The translations under genes and the position numbers were made by a program. From Aliiroseovarius sp. Z3 (GTDB lineage: Bacteria; Pseudomonadota; Alphaproteobacteria; Rhodobacterales; Rhodobacteraceae), in NCBI RefSeq assembly GCF_029105185.1, contig NZ_JAFMZK010000002.1:469825-533824 (forward strand): a stretch of 64,000 bases of DNA, written 5' to 3'. Positions 15,997 to 25,503 of this stretch are shown here, piece after piece. The notes beneath the pieces are model-generated. The model was not told where the DNA came from. It saw only the letters and a list, made by a program, of their open reading frames with translations, and did no database searches. How positions within the stretch are numbered: position 1 is the stretch's first letter; each line of letters starts with the position of its first letter.

Positions 15997-17889
15997 ATGT
16001 ATGATTTTGGCTCGATGAAAGATCGTAATGCGGTCGAAGCCGAGATGAGTTGGGATGCGCGCGACAAGCCCGTCACATTGTACCAAATGTTGGAACGGAC
16101 GGCGAAGAAATTCCCTGAGCGACCGGCAGCGTCGTATCAGCTGACGTCCGGGCCAACGGACGCCAAGGAAACCGTGACATGGCAGCAAGTGCTGGAACGG
16201 TCCTGTCAGGCGGCGAACCTGTTCCGGTCGCTGGGGATTGGTGAAAAGGACGTGGTGGCCTTCCTGCTGCCCAATTGCAACGAGACAATATATACCCTGA
16301 TGGGCGCTGGCATTGCTGGGATCGTCAACCCGATCAACCCGCTGCTGGACGCCGAGCAGGTGTCAGGCATCTTGCGGGAAACCGGGGCCAAGGTGCTGGT
16401 CACGCTGAAATCCTTCCCGAAATCCGAAGTTGCACAGCTTGCCGCGAAATCGGTGGCGATGGCGCCGAATGTGGAAACGGTGCTTGAGATTGATCTGAAC
16501 CGCTACCTCAGCCCACCGAAAAGCTGGCTGGTGCCGCTCTTGCGCCCCAAGAACCCGGTGACACACAAGGCCCGCGTGCTGGATTTCGTGGCGGAGATGT
16601 CGCGTCAGAACAAAACACTCGATTTCACTGATACGCCCGAGGACCGCGTGGCGGCCTATTTCCACACCGGCGGCACAACGGGCACGCCGAAAGTGGCGCA
16701 ACACAAGTATTCCGGCATGGTCTATAACGGCTGGCTTGGGTCGAGCCTTTTGTTCGATGAAAACGATGTGATCATCTGCCCCTTGCCACTGTTCCACGTC
16801 TTTGCGGTGCATGTGATCTGGATGTCAGTCCTGATGGCAGGAAGCCATTTCGTCCACCCCACGCCCGCGGGCTATCGTGGCGAAGGCGTGTTCGACAATT
16901 TCTGGAAGCTGATCGAACGCTACAAGGTCAGTTTCATGATCACGGTGCCGACGGCGATTTCGGCCCTGATGCAACGCCCTGTCGATGCGGATGTCTCGTC
17001 GCTGAAGACCGCGTTCTCAGGCTCCGCGCCGCTGCCGATCGAGCTTTACAACCGCTTCGTTGCGGCAACAGGTGTGACGATCGTTGAAGGTTACGGCCTG
17101 ACGGAGGCCACGTGCCTTGTGTCTTGCAACCCTCCGACGGGCGATAAGAAAGTCGGGTCGGTTGGTGTGCCATTCCCCTATACCGATGTTAAAATCCTGT
17201 CCTGTGACGAAAGCGGCAATGTTCTGAAAGAGCATGATGTGGACGAAGTGGGCGAGATTTGCCTGTCCAATCCCGGTGTATTTGCAGGCAACACCTATAC
17301 GGAAGAGGCAAAGAACACAGGTCTCTTTGCCCAAGGCACCTATCTGCGCACAGGTGATCTGGGGCGGTTGGATGAAGACGGGTATCTGTGGATCACCGGC
17401 CGTGCCAAGGACTTGATCATCCGGGGCGGCCACAATATCGACCCCGCCGAGATCGAAGAGGTGCTGGCCGGTCACGATGCGGTGGCGTTTGTCGGTGCGA
17501 TCGGGCAGCCGGACAGCTATTCGGGCGAACTACCCTGTGCTTATGTCGAACTGGTTGGTGATGCGACGGTCACGACCGACGAATTGATGGATTATGCCAA
17601 GAAGCATATCCACGAAAAAGCTGCCCTGCCGAAGCACGTCGAAATCTTGGATGAACTGCCAAAGACTGCCGTCGGCAAGGTTTTCAAGCCTGACCTGCGC
17701 AAATCGGCAATCACGCGCGTTTACGACAAGGCGCTGCAAGATGCTGGCCATTCGGCACATGTGGTCGAGGTGATCGATGACAAGAAGCGCGGGTTGGTGG
17801 CACGGCTGCGTGCAACGGGCGACGTGGATCACGAAGCGGTCGCGCACTGTCTGGGCGAGTTTACGCGCCCGTTCGAGTGGATGGACTGA
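15997..17889 (+). CDS. Acyl-CoA synthetase (AMP-forming)
   Basis: 630 residues of the ANL superfamily. It activates a carboxylate with ATP and joins it to CoA. Motifs include YFHTGGTTGTPKVAQHKYSG (P-loop), GYGLTEATCLVS (A5), YLRTGDLGRLDEDGYLWI (A7), GRAKDLIIRGGHNI (A8 hinge) and LPKTAVGKVFK with the catalytic Lys (A10). It is longer than many FadD proteins, with a short C-terminal extension. The chain length of its substrate cannot be read from sequence. GGGGAGGA precedes the ATG. It lies alone and ends at a bidirectional terminator. Confidence 0.9.
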   Translation: MYDFGSMKDRNAVEAEMSWDARDKPVTLYQMLERTAKKFPERPAASYQLTSGPTDAKETVTWQQVLERSCQAANLFRSLGIGEKDVVAFLLPNCNETIYTLMGAGIAGIVNPINPLLDAEQVSGILRETGAKVLVTLKSFPKSEVAQLAAKSVAMAPNVETVLEIDLNRYLSPPKSWLVPLLRPKNPVTHKARVLDFVAEMSRQNKTLDFTDTPEDRVAAYFHTGGTTGTPKVAQHKYSGMVYNGWLGSSLLFDENDVIICPLPLFHVFAVHVIWMSVLMAGSHFVHPTPAGYRGEGVFDNFWKLIERYKVSFMITVPTAISALMQRPVDADVSSLKTAFSGSAPLPIELYNRFVAATGVTIVEGYGLTEATCLVSCNPPTGDKKVGSVGVPFPYTDVKILSCDESGNVLKEHDVDEVGEICLSNPGVFAGNTYTEEAKNTGLFAQGTYLRTGDLGRLDEDGYLWITGRAKDLIIRGGHNIDPAEIEEVLAGHDAVAFVGAIGQPDSYSGELPCAYVELVGDATVTTDELMDYAKKHIHEKAALPKHVEILDELPKTAVGKVFKPDLRKSAITRVYDKALQDAGHSAHVVEVIDDKKRGLVARLRATGDVDHEAVAHCLGEFTRPFEWMD

Positions 17890-17934
17890 ACCCGCCGAAT
17901 GAGCGTCGCGGATCAACCCGATGCGTTGGAATGA

Positions 17935-17965
17935 AAAATGGCGCGCCCAATGGGTGCGCCATTTT
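17935..17965. terminator. Bidirectional terminator between the acyl-CoA synthetase and porin-like genes
   Basis: AAAATGGCGC (17935-17944) pairs with GCGCCATTTT (17956-17965), with an inner CCC/GGG stem. Both strands end in U-rich tails, so it serves both convergent genes. Confidence 0.85.
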
Positions 17966-17987
17966 ATTGTCATGGGTGCACCAAAGT

Positions 17988-18572
17988 TCAGAAGCGGAAC
18001 GTACCGCGCAGCTGAATCGTGGTTGCGTCAACGTCAATGCCGCTTCCATTGAAATCCGCGAACTCGTGATACAGAACTTCGGCACCAACGTTGAACGAGC
18101 TGGTCACGCGCTGTTCATAACCTGCACCGACGAAGTAGCCATCGCTGTCACCCAGCGTGTCCGTGTAAGCATTGGCATAACCAGCGGTCGCATAAAGCAG
18201 CCCATCGCCCATCTTGTAACCACCACGCGCTTTGACGCGCAGCACGTTTTCAAGCGTGGCAGCGCCCGCCAGATCCACATCCGCCCAGTCATAGTCAATC
18301 CCGACACCGGCAACCCAGTTGCCCATGTCAAAGTCATAGCCGGCGGTCAAACCGCCAATCACACCGTCGCCTTCGACCCCAGCGGCAGTGGTGCCAACAT
18401 CGGCAAAGCCGATTTGAGCACCTACATAGCCACCTGTCCAATCAGGCGTGGCAGAGGGGGCCGGGGCATAGGCGATCGTCGGCTCTGGCGCAGGTTCCGC
18501 CATGCTGCCGGCAAGTGCCGCAGAGGCAGACAGCGCAACGATTGCGGTTGTATAACGTAGTGTCTTCAACAT
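17988..18572 (-). CDS. Outer-membrane beta-barrel protein (Omp25/31 type)
   Basis: 194 residues. A signal peptide (MLKTLRYTTAIVALSASAAL) is cut near ALAGS and followed by a Pro/Ala linker (EPAPEPTIAYAPAPSATPDW). WTGGYVGAQIGF opens an eight-stranded barrel, with alternating strands such as GGYKMGDGLLYATAGYANAY and a terminal TTIQLRGTFRF ending in Phe, the usual outer-membrane C-terminus. GAGAGGA supports the third in-frame ATG (18572). Confidence 0.85.
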   Translation of the reverse strand: MLKTLRYTTAIVALSASAALAGSMAEPAPEPTIAYAPAPSATPDWTGGYVGAQIGFADVGTTAAGVEGDGVIGGLTAGYDFDMGNWVAGVGIDYDWADVDLAGAATLENVLRVKARGGYKMGDGLLYATAGYANAYTDTLGDSDGYFVGAGYEQRVTSSFNVGAEVLYHEFADFNGSGIDVDATTIQLRGTFRF

Positions 18573-18741
18573 GTGTTCCATCCTCTCGTTTAACATAGCC
18601 CTGATACGAGGCTTACGGGCCTCTGGATCATATTTAGGTGCAAACGGTTGGGGTTGAAGAGGGTGAGGCAGGGGGTCGCGCCGCGGTGGCGAGGAATTGC
18701 CAAGCGACCTGAATGATCGGTTGATCCTTGCCAGTTTGGCG

Positions 18742-18764
18742 AAAAGGGCGCGATTGCCGCGCCC
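18742..18764 (-). terminator. Terminator of luxI
   Basis: GGGCGCG (18746-18752) and CGCGCCC (18758-18764) form a perfect seven-base stem. On the minus strand it is followed by TTTT, about 45 bases after the luxI stop. Confidence 0.8.
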
Positions 18765-18808
18765 TGATCACAGAATTTTGTTTCGGGTGGTTCGGGGGAT
18801 TGGCCCGA

Positions 18809-19396
18809 TCAGTGCAATTTGCCCGACAGGTCGATGGACACAACCTGATTGTCGATCCTGTCGATTTCCATCACCCGACCTGCGGCGCTGGTGTCCAACC
18901 CCAACCGCTTTGCCCAACGCGGCCAGCTGGCCGGGATCAGTCCCAGAACACGGGTCGCCCCAAGGTCGCGGGCTGATTTCGTCATCTCGGAAATCAGGTG
19001 CGCGTGGACCAAGCGCCGCGTACGTTGTGGCGTGTCATGCGCCACGAAAACGCGGCTGCTTTCCCAGACATTTTCAGCGACAGGGGCTTCGTCATACAGC
19101 AGATCTGACGGGATGGATTCCAACAGTCCCAACTGCGCATCACGGATCATGTAGGTGTAGATACCGCACCGCGCCGTGGTCGGTGTCAGCCGAATGCCTG
19201 CCAGAACCCGGCCGAACTCGTGAACCGCGACCCAGCGACTGGCGGGCGTGTCGTACTGGTCAAACTCCATCCCCAGCGCTTCGGGAAGATCCCAGCGGTT
19301 TTGAATGATAAAACTTTGCCGTCTAGCGCGAAGTAGATTGGCAAATAACTCGCCATGGTTGTGTAGATTGGCGAAAGAAAGTGTGGTCGTCTGCAT
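18809..19396 (-). CDS. luxI: Acyl-homoserine lactone synthase, LuxI family
   Basis: 195 residues. LuxI proteins join an acyl group to SAM to give an acyl-homoserine lactone signal. Conserved residues are present: RRQSFI (R26, F29), W35, D46 and D49 in FDQYD, R69, and E112 and R115 in WESSR. The acyl chain is not predictable. GGAGG lies seven bases before the ATG. It begins 55 bases after luxR on the same strand, so the two may share a transcript. No lux box was recognised in the gap. Confidence 0.92.
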   Translation of the reverse strand: MQTTTLSFANLHNHGELFANLLRARRQSFIIQNRWDLPEALGMEFDQYDTPASRWVAVHEFGRVLAGIRLTPTTARCGIYTYMIRDAQLGLLESIPSDLLYDEAPVAENVWESSRVFVAHDTPQRTRRLVHAHLISEMTKSARDLGATRVLGLIPASWPRWAKRLGLDTSAAGRVMEIDRIDNQVVSIDLSGKLH

Positions 19397-19451
19397 GACA
19401 TCCTCCAGTTTGGTTGAAAAAACGGGAAGCACGCCCTGGCGACAGCCGGGT

Positions 19452-20063
19452 CTAGATCAGTCGATAGTCCTTAGCTCTCTGGATGGCCTCGGCCGAGGTG
19501 CGTGCGAATAACTTCTTGCGGGCAGAGGACAGACGCGCCTTCAGCGCGCTTTCCGATATGCCCAGCACAACCGCGCCAGCCGCATAACGTTCGCCGGATG
19601 CCAGCACGTGCAGTGCTTCGATCTCGGCTTTCGTCAAAGTATCGGGGGGTTGTGAAACATGGTGAAGCCGAAGCACGACACCGCTGATCGCGGCGATCTC
19701 TTCATCGGTGAATTCCCGGTCAGCCCGGGCCAAACCAGCCACTGTCCGCGACGAAATTTCGCCGCAGGACACGCAGACGCCACAGACCAACCCGTGACGC
19801 GCCGCATCTTTCATGATGCCGAACGGGTCGGGCAGGTCGATATCGCTCCAGCGTGTGGCGCCGGTGCGCGATATGCCCCAGGCGATCATCGGGTCGCGCA
19901 GGGCGTAAGCATTGCGCGTATAGTGATCGGACCAGGCTTGCGAGTAGGTCTGGAAGGTCAAGAGAGGTGCGGCAAAACGAATGTGCAGCCCGACGAAATA
20001 TCCCGCCGGGGCCATAGGTCCCAATTCGTTCAGCAGCGAGTCGATCGCTTGATTCCGGCTCAT
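19452..20063 (-). CDS. luxR: LuxR family quorum-sensing regulator
   Basis: 203 residues. The N-terminal autoinducer-binding domain includes YTRNAYALRDPMIAWGIS with the conserved D/W-type pocket pattern and RWSDIDLPD. The C-terminal LuxR helix-turn-helix is LTKAEIEALHVLASGERYAAGAVVLGISESALKARL and is more divergent than usual: the typical E-x-LxW opening is altered. It lies directly upstream of luxI and is expected to respond to the signal made by LuxI. Confidence 0.88.
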   Translation of the reverse strand: MSRNQAIDSLLNELGPMAPAGYFVGLHIRFAAPLLTFQTYSQAWSDHYTRNAYALRDPMIAWGISRTGATRWSDIDLPDPFGIMKDAARHGLVCGVCVSCGEISSRTVAGLARADREFTDEEIAAISGVVLRLHHVSQPPDTLTKAEIEALHVLASGERYAAGAVVLGISESALKARLSSARKKLFARTSAEAIQRAKDYRLI

Positions 20064-20509
20064 GGTTAATTTTTGGCTACACCGAAGAGAAACACAACCT
20101 AAAATTGCATGGAAACTATCGAAACATCCATGAGATGTGTCGCAAGATGCCAGCGGGCCAAGCTCTCATTGAACAAAATAAGATGCAAGCCTAAACCTAA
20201 GCCAAGCGATGAGATGCAATCTAGGGTAGTCATGTGTATTCCAGAAGGCGACAGTGGGCGGTTAATTGAGAATTGTCGTCGTATAGGAAAAGAACAGACC
20301 AACACTCGAAATGTTCGCTGTCAGATTTAGGGGGAGTTTGGTTGAGAGATGGAGGCGCTGCAGCAAGAAAGGACCGAACACAGGTACACACGGTTTAACG
20401 TTCAAGGCTTACCGTAGCATTTGGTGCTAATGTCATTCCGGCGCAGATTAAGGGTGTCGCTGTATTAACCCAGGAACCTCGCGGCAAAGTGACGACGGAC
20501 TATAACCGT
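20064..20509. other. Intergenic region upstream of luxR
   Basis: 446 bases with lower GC than the flanks. I see no protein gene or tRNA. It carries the luxR promoter and lies after the 3' end of the glycosyltransferase gene. I could not recognise a lux-box-type dyad. Confidence 0.4.
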
Positions 20510-22816
20510 TTACCTTCCACGCATGGATTTCGGCAGCCGCCGCACCGCTCTCAATGGCGAAGTAATTCGCCAGCTCAATGTATTGCGAATATCTTGAATT
20601 GAAGCACGCAGATCCGCATTCTGTTTCTTAAGCCTCTCGATCTGGACGGAATCAACCGCCGGTGTTTCGGCGGCTGCTTCTAAAACCGAATACTCAACAA
20701 GGTTTTCGATCCGAGGGGCGCTTGGCTTTTTCATCTGTGTGTCAAACCAGGCTTGCCCCTGCAACGTCTCGTCAGACTCATCGGAAAACAGTTCGTATGG
20801 TGATTTGCGTAATCCTTGGTTTTTCAGGATGTGCGCAAGCAGCCTGTCCTTTTCCGCGCTATCGATTCTTAGAGTCTTGGCCAGCATAACCGCCAATGCC
20901 TGGGCATCTGACATTGCTGTATTTACATCCCGGCGTTCTGCGGGTGTTGCGATATCATTTGGCAACCCCAAGGCATCCGAAAACCAGCGATCGGCTCCAA
21001 CCTTCCGAAGATCCGAATAGTCGCCGAAATGTGTCGCAGTCACATTGGGGGCCTTTGAGATTTCATCTTGAAGATAGCCATAATCCAACAGCCTCAAACC
21101 CTCGACTTTTGTGTAAAACTCGCGGGGCGAAGTGAACATCTTGTTGTGCATCGAAGAAATCACTTCCTTGTACAGCGAGCGCAACCAGCTCTGCTGTTCA
21201 CGGAACACAGCAACCACTTCGATGTTCTTGAAGCCAAGGGAGGAGGTAATTTTCGAGATCCGTCCAGATATCGTTCCGCCAAAAGCGTATTCTGTAAACA
21301 AATGAGAAAGGATGCTTTCGGAAGACAGGATGATCGTATGAGGCTTGCCCGGCTGGTTTTCGATCTCATATGCGAGGTGGGTTTTGAAGGTTTCCAGAAG
21401 GTCTGGTTGTTCTGCCGAGTTCAGTATTGAACGCATCAAAGCAGCGTGCCCGGCTGAACGCATATACCGCTCTCCGTGATCGCGATTCACGCCAGTGACG
21501 GGATACATGACACCCCTCAGCGCCAAATCGTAACGGTTTTCCTCAAGATAATCTTGAATCGCCGATGAACCGGTTTTCGGTTGCCCGATATGAAGAATAA
21601 CTCGATCGACGCTGGCAAACACGTCTTCAACCGGTTTGTTAAGTTCCAGGTCAGAATAAAACCCATTGCGGTTGAAACGTAGATAGTGACACAACGCGTC
21701 TTTCGCCCATGGATATTTCGACACTCCAATCAGATCATAAGCATCATGCGGCTTGATCCGTTGGCGTAGGAGCAACTGGCGCAGCAAGTCAAACCGGCCG
21801 ACTTCAAGGCAAATGCGAGCAGCATCAATCGTTGCTTCTTTTTGCAAGATAACTTGATTTGAAACCACCCGATCATGCCGGTTCGAATAGAGTGCTGGGA
21901 GTTGATTGGTGAGATTATCAAGAGCCGTAAGAAATCTTTGCACAAACTCGGGCAGATCGTCAAAAACGGTTCTGGGTGTGGCTGGCTCAAGCTCCTCGAT
22001 AATTACATTCTTCCACAGAGCGAAAGTGTTCATCCAATATATGCATCCGTTCACGTGCATATAGTTCGATAGTTTGTATCCATCTTTTTCAGCACTATCA
22101 AAATTCGCTTTCACGATTTCCATGTGAACAGAAAAAAGTTCGAACTGGTCTCGCGTGACGCGCGTCATGGTGCTTGTGGGATGCTTTCGATAGACAAAAG
22201 CGTTAACATTGGTAACGGAAACACGATCAGCTCGGATCATCGCCGACGAAGAAAACACGCGATCCTCTCGTTGACGAAGCTTCGTTGAGAACCGGATGTC
22301 ATGTTTGTCAAGAAATTCTCGGCAATACATGATTTGACACCCAAGACGTACATTTGCGAGTTCGGGGTTTTGGGAAGCGTTCCCATTCCCATCCAGCACG
22401 GCATCCAGCCCGTCGAGCTCGTGCTGGCGAAATGTTCCGTCCTCGCGCAATACGATGTAGTTGGCCACACAGATTTCGCTGGAATGCCTGTCCGCATGAT
22501 CGATCCAATCCCGAACCGATGTCGTCGAGGCAAAGTAGTCATCGGAATCCAAGAAAATTATGTATCGTCCTTCCGCGATGTCCAAACCGCGGTTGCGAGA
22601 TCTGGCTTGGCCAATGTTCTTCGGGTTGCTCAGAACGATTAGATCGGGGTGCTGCGATGCAATATCAGTAGCCAGCGACAGCGACCCGTCCGTGCTGCAA
22701 TCATCGATGAATATGATTTGGAGGCGGACATCCTCTTGCGACAAAGCAGATGTCAAACACTGTTGGAGGTATTTTTCCGTGTTGAAGCAGGGGATAATGA
22801 TCGTTGCGTCGTACAT
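20510..22816 (-). CDS. Glycosyltransferase (GT2) fused to a sulfotransferase-like domain
   Basis: 768 residues from MYDATIIIPCFNTEKYLQQC. The GT-A fold occupies about residues 1-230: IIFIDDCSTDGS (nucleotide-sugar site) and YIIFLDSDDYF (DxD metal site). After a helical linker, HIGQPKTGSSAIQDYL near residue 435 opens a second P-loop domain like those of sulfotransferases. A coiled-coil-like tail (VQIERLKKQNADLRASIQDI) is followed by a basic C-terminus. The pairing suggests a protein that both adds and sulfates surface sugars; acceptors are unknown. CAGGA precedes the ATG. GC is lower than in the neighbours, suggesting transfer. Confidence 0.8.
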   Translation of the reverse strand: MYDATIIIPCFNTEKYLQQCLTSALSQEDVRLQIIFIDDCSTDGSLSLATDIASQHPDLIVLSNPKNIGQARSRNRGLDIAEGRYIIFLDSDDYFASTTSVRDWIDHADRHSSEICVANYIVLREDGTFRQHELDGLDAVLDGNGNASQNPELANVRLGCQIMYCREFLDKHDIRFSTKLRQREDRVFSSSAMIRADRVSVTNVNAFVYRKHPTSTMTRVTRDQFELFSVHMEIVKANFDSAEKDGYKLSNYMHVNGCIYWMNTFALWKNVIIEELEPATPRTVFDDLPEFVQRFLTALDNLTNQLPALYSNRHDRVVSNQVILQKEATIDAARICLEVGRFDLLRQLLLRQRIKPHDAYDLIGVSKYPWAKDALCHYLRFNRNGFYSDLELNKPVEDVFASVDRVILHIGQPKTGSSAIQDYLEENRYDLALRGVMYPVTGVNRDHGERYMRSAGHAALMRSILNSAEQPDLLETFKTHLAYEIENQPGKPHTIILSSESILSHLFTEYAFGGTISGRISKITSSLGFKNIEVVAVFREQQSWLRSLYKEVISSMHNKMFTSPREFYTKVEGLRLLDYGYLQDEISKAPNVTATHFGDYSDLRKVGADRWFSDALGLPNDIATPAERRDVNTAMSDAQALAVMLAKTLRIDSAEKDRLLAHILKNQGLRKSPYELFSDESDETLQGQAWFDTQMKKPSAPRIENLVEYSVLEAAAETPAVDSVQIERLKKQNADLRASIQDIRNTLSWRITSPLRAVRRLPKSMRGR

Positions 22817-23409
22817 GGTATTCCTGAAGGTGAGTATGGACGGGGACACGATTTCGTTGAGACGGCTAGGTTTACAACCCTGCAAAGTCAAGTCTGCGAT
22901 AGGCGTCCGCAATACCTCATGCCGGTTGTCTCGAATTCTGAGCCTGATTTATCCCCACACATGATTAGCGTTTCAACAGGCCATTTGGAATTGTAAACAT
23001 GCCGTGCGGCATCAGGTTGCTTCACGATGGTATGCCAGACGCGTCGATGTGATACCCACACGCTGAAACGGTCTGCCCCTTCAGTTCGGCTAAATGGTTC
23101 CGTCGTTGGAATGGTTTGGCAGTGGTTCCCATGTGTCCCTCCCACATCATCGCCTGTCCACATACCATCGAGACATTACGCACCTCCGCAACGGTCAGGT
23201 CACAGATGTGCAGGGAAAGGCTTACGCGGGTATTGTCAGGCTATCCGCGCAGACTTGCGGGAACGATCTGCCTAGAGGTGTATTTGGCTATTTCTTGCGA
23301 TTTAACAGAAACCGAGCTGACAGAACCACCATGTGACACATCAACGAAGCACACGCGGCATCTAGACCTCATTTGAGGCTGCATCTTGGCGATCTGAGTA
23401 AGGAAAAAG
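22817..23409. other. Intergenic region between the glycosyltransferase gene and tRNA-Thr
   Basis: 593 bases with no recognisable gene on either strand. The short frames here show no domain, no good ribosome site and no family resemblance. It should hold the glycosyltransferase promoter. Confidence 0.4.
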
Positions 23410-23484
<75 letters not shown>

Positions 23485-23574
23485 ATTCTGTTGTGGGCGG
23501 CTGAGTAGCCCTAATCTGCCCGCGACGCAAGCGCATTCTGGACCCTTTTTTGAACCTGCGTTACAGAAGGGGAT

Positions 23575-23736
23575 ATGGAGCGTAAGAAGACACCCCAAAA
23601 ACCCCAAAAAAAAGGGGCGGATCGTGACGAGCGGCTGAAAGCTGCGCTGAAGGCCAATATGGCGCGGCGCAAATCTCAGGCGCGGGCACGGGCGGACAGC
23701 GGGGCCAATCGGTCGCTAACAGAAAAAGACCAATAG
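23575..23736 (+). CDS. Small basic protein of 53 residues upstream of murA
   Basis: The frame starts [20 protein letters not shown] and continues [20 protein letters not shown], a strongly basic helical stretch, then an acidic end. AGAAGGGG precedes the ATG by a few bases, and murA starts 13 bases after the stop. I recall similar short Lys/Arg/Ala proteins upstream of murA in related genomes, but cannot confirm it here. Function unknown. Confidence 0.7.
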   Translation: MERKKTPQKPQKKGADRDERLKAALKANMARRKSQARARADSGANRSLTEKDQ

Positions 23737-23749
23737 CAAAGGCGGGCAG

Positions 23750-25015
23750 ATGGATTCGATAGTTGTGACCGGCGGCGGCGAGCTGCATGGCGAAATTCCC
23801 ATTGCAGGGGCAAAGAACGCGTGCTTGACCTTGATGCCCGCGACGCTGCTGTCGGAAGAGCCGTTGACGCTGACCAACGCGCCGCGCCTGTCAGACATCA
23901 AGACGATGACCGAATTGCTGGCGTCCCTAGGCGCCGAGGCGACGTCGATGCAGGACGGGCAGGTGCTGGCGATGTCGTCGCATGACATCAACAACCACGT
24001 CGCGGATTACGACATCGTGCGCAAGATGCGCGCCTCGAACCTGGTGCTGGGGCCGATGCTGGCGCGGCTGGGCCATGCGGTCGTGTCGCTGCCTGGCGGC
24101 TGTGCGATTGGCGCGCGACCGATGGACCTGCACATTTTCGGGCTGGAGAAGCTGGGTGCCGAGATTGAGCTGAAAGACGGTTATCTGCACGCCAAGGCAC
24201 CACGTGGCCTGAAAGGGGCTGAGATCGAACTGGCCTTCGCCTCGGTCGGGGCCACGGAAAACATCCTGATGGCGGCCACCCTGGCCAAGGGTACGACCGT
24301 CATTCGCAACGCGGCGCGTGAGCCGGAGATCGTGGATTTGGCCGACTGCCTGCGCAAGATGGGGGCGCAGATCGAGGGTGACGGCACGTCCGAGATTGTG
24401 GTTCAGGGCGTGGACCGCCTGCATGGCGCGACCCATCCGGTCGTTACTGATCGGATTGAGCTGGGCACTTACATGCTGGCCCCGGCCATTGCAGGTGGCG
24501 AAGTCGAATGCCTTGGCGGTCGAATAGATTTGGTGAAAAGTTTTGTCGAAAAGCTGGATGCGGCGGGCATTCAGGTGGAGGAGACCGAGCGTGGCCTGAA
24601 AGTCGCGCGCAAGAACGGACGTGTGTCGGCGGTCGATGTGACGACCGAGCCCTTTCCCGGCTTCCCGACCGACCTGCAAGCCCAGATGATGGCGATGCTC
24701 TGCACCGCGAATGGCACATCGGTGCTGCATGAAACCATTTTCGAAAACCGCTTCATGCACGCCCCCGAACTGACGCGCATGGGCGCGAATATCGAAGTTC
24801 ACGGCGGCACGGCCACTGTGCATGGGGTCGACAAGTTGAAAGGTGCGCCCGTCATGGCGACCGATCTGCGCGCCTCGGTATCACTGATCCTTGCGGGGAT
24901 GGCGGCAGAAGGCGAAACCGTGGTCAGCCGTGTCTACCACCTTGATCGCGGATACGAGAAGGTTGTGCGCAAGCTGTCCTCGATCGGGGCCAAAATTGAA
25001 CGGATCAAGGAATGA
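23750..25015 (+). CDS. murA: UDP-N-acetylglucosamine 1-carboxyvinyltransferase MurA
   Basis: 421 residues. MurA transfers enolpyruvyl from PEP to UDP-GlcNAc, the first committed step of peptidoglycan synthesis. The N-terminal [15 protein letters not shown] carries the conserved Lys and Asn. C118 in [15 protein letters not shown] is the Cys targeted by fosfomycin. [14 protein letters not shown] and the C-terminal [15 protein letters not shown] with its Arg complete the pattern. Cytoplasmic. It overlaps the DUF2948 gene by four bases. Confidence 0.97.
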   Translation: MDSIVVTGGGELHGEIPIAGAKNACLTLMPATLLSEEPLTLTNAPRLSDIKTMTELLASLGAEATSMQDGQVLAMSSHDINNHVADYDIVRKMRASNLVLGPMLARLGHAVVSLPGGCAIGARPMDLHIFGLEKLGAEIELKDGYLHAKAPRGLKGAEIELAFASVGATENILMAATLAKGTTVIRNAAREPEIVDLADCLRKMGAQIEGDGTSEIVVQGVDRLHGATHPVVTDRIELGTYMLAPAIAGGEVECLGGRIDLVKSFVEKLDAAGIQVEETERGLKVARKNGRVSAVDVTTEPFPGFPTDLQAQMMAMLCTANGTSVLHETIFENRFMHAPELTRMGANIEVHGGTATVHGVDKLKGAPVMATDLRASVSLILAGMAAEGETVVSRVYHLDRGYEKVVRKLSSIGAKIERIKE

Positions 25016-25500
25016 GCAATTCAGACCAGGACGCGCGGTTCGAGGATGGGGCAGAGGCCCCGCTTCGCCTGATCGCGATGGACGCGGACGACCTGCAGGT
25101 GATCAGCACGCTGGTGCAGGATGCGGTGTTCCCAGCGTCGGAGATTTCGTGGGATGCGCGTCACCGGCGGTTTGCGCTTCTGCTGAACCGCTTTCGGTGG
25201 GAAGACGCGCCAGCGGCCAAACGAAGAGATCGCCCGGTCGAGCGTGTTCAATCCGTGCTTGTCGTATCGGATGTTCTGAAAGTGCAAAGTCAGGGCGTAG
25301 AGCGAGGAGATAAGGATCTTATTTTGTCGCTTTTGTCTCTGTCGTTTGTCGCGGGTGAAGACGGGATGGGACGGTTGGAATTGGTTCTGGCAGGCGACGG
25401 AGCGATTGCGCTGGAGGTTGAAACGCTGGATGTCACCCTTCAGGACGTCACGCGTCCCTATGTTGCACCTTCACGACACACACCCGAGCACCCGGAATAA
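25012..25500 (+). CDS. DUF2948 family protein
   Basis: 162 residues. [23 protein letters not shown] at about residues 17-39 and [12 protein letters not shown] match DUF2948, an uncharacterised family in alphaproteobacteria usually next to hisD. The start overlaps the end of murA as ATGA and hisD begins three bases later, so all three should be translated from one message. Confidence 0.85.
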   Translation: MSNSDQDARFEDGAEAPLRLIAMDADDLQVISTLVQDAVFPASEISWDARHRRFALLLNRFRWEDAPAAKRRDRPVERVQSVLVVSDVLKVQSQGVERGDKDLILSLLSLSFVAGEDGMGRLELVLAGDGAIALEVETLDVTLQDVTRPYVAPSRHTPEHPE

Positions 25501-25503
25501 CCT

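Noticed and set aside
19397..19451. lux box between luxR and luxI
   Set aside because: I looked for an 18-20 base dyad in the 55-base gap and found none that I would call.
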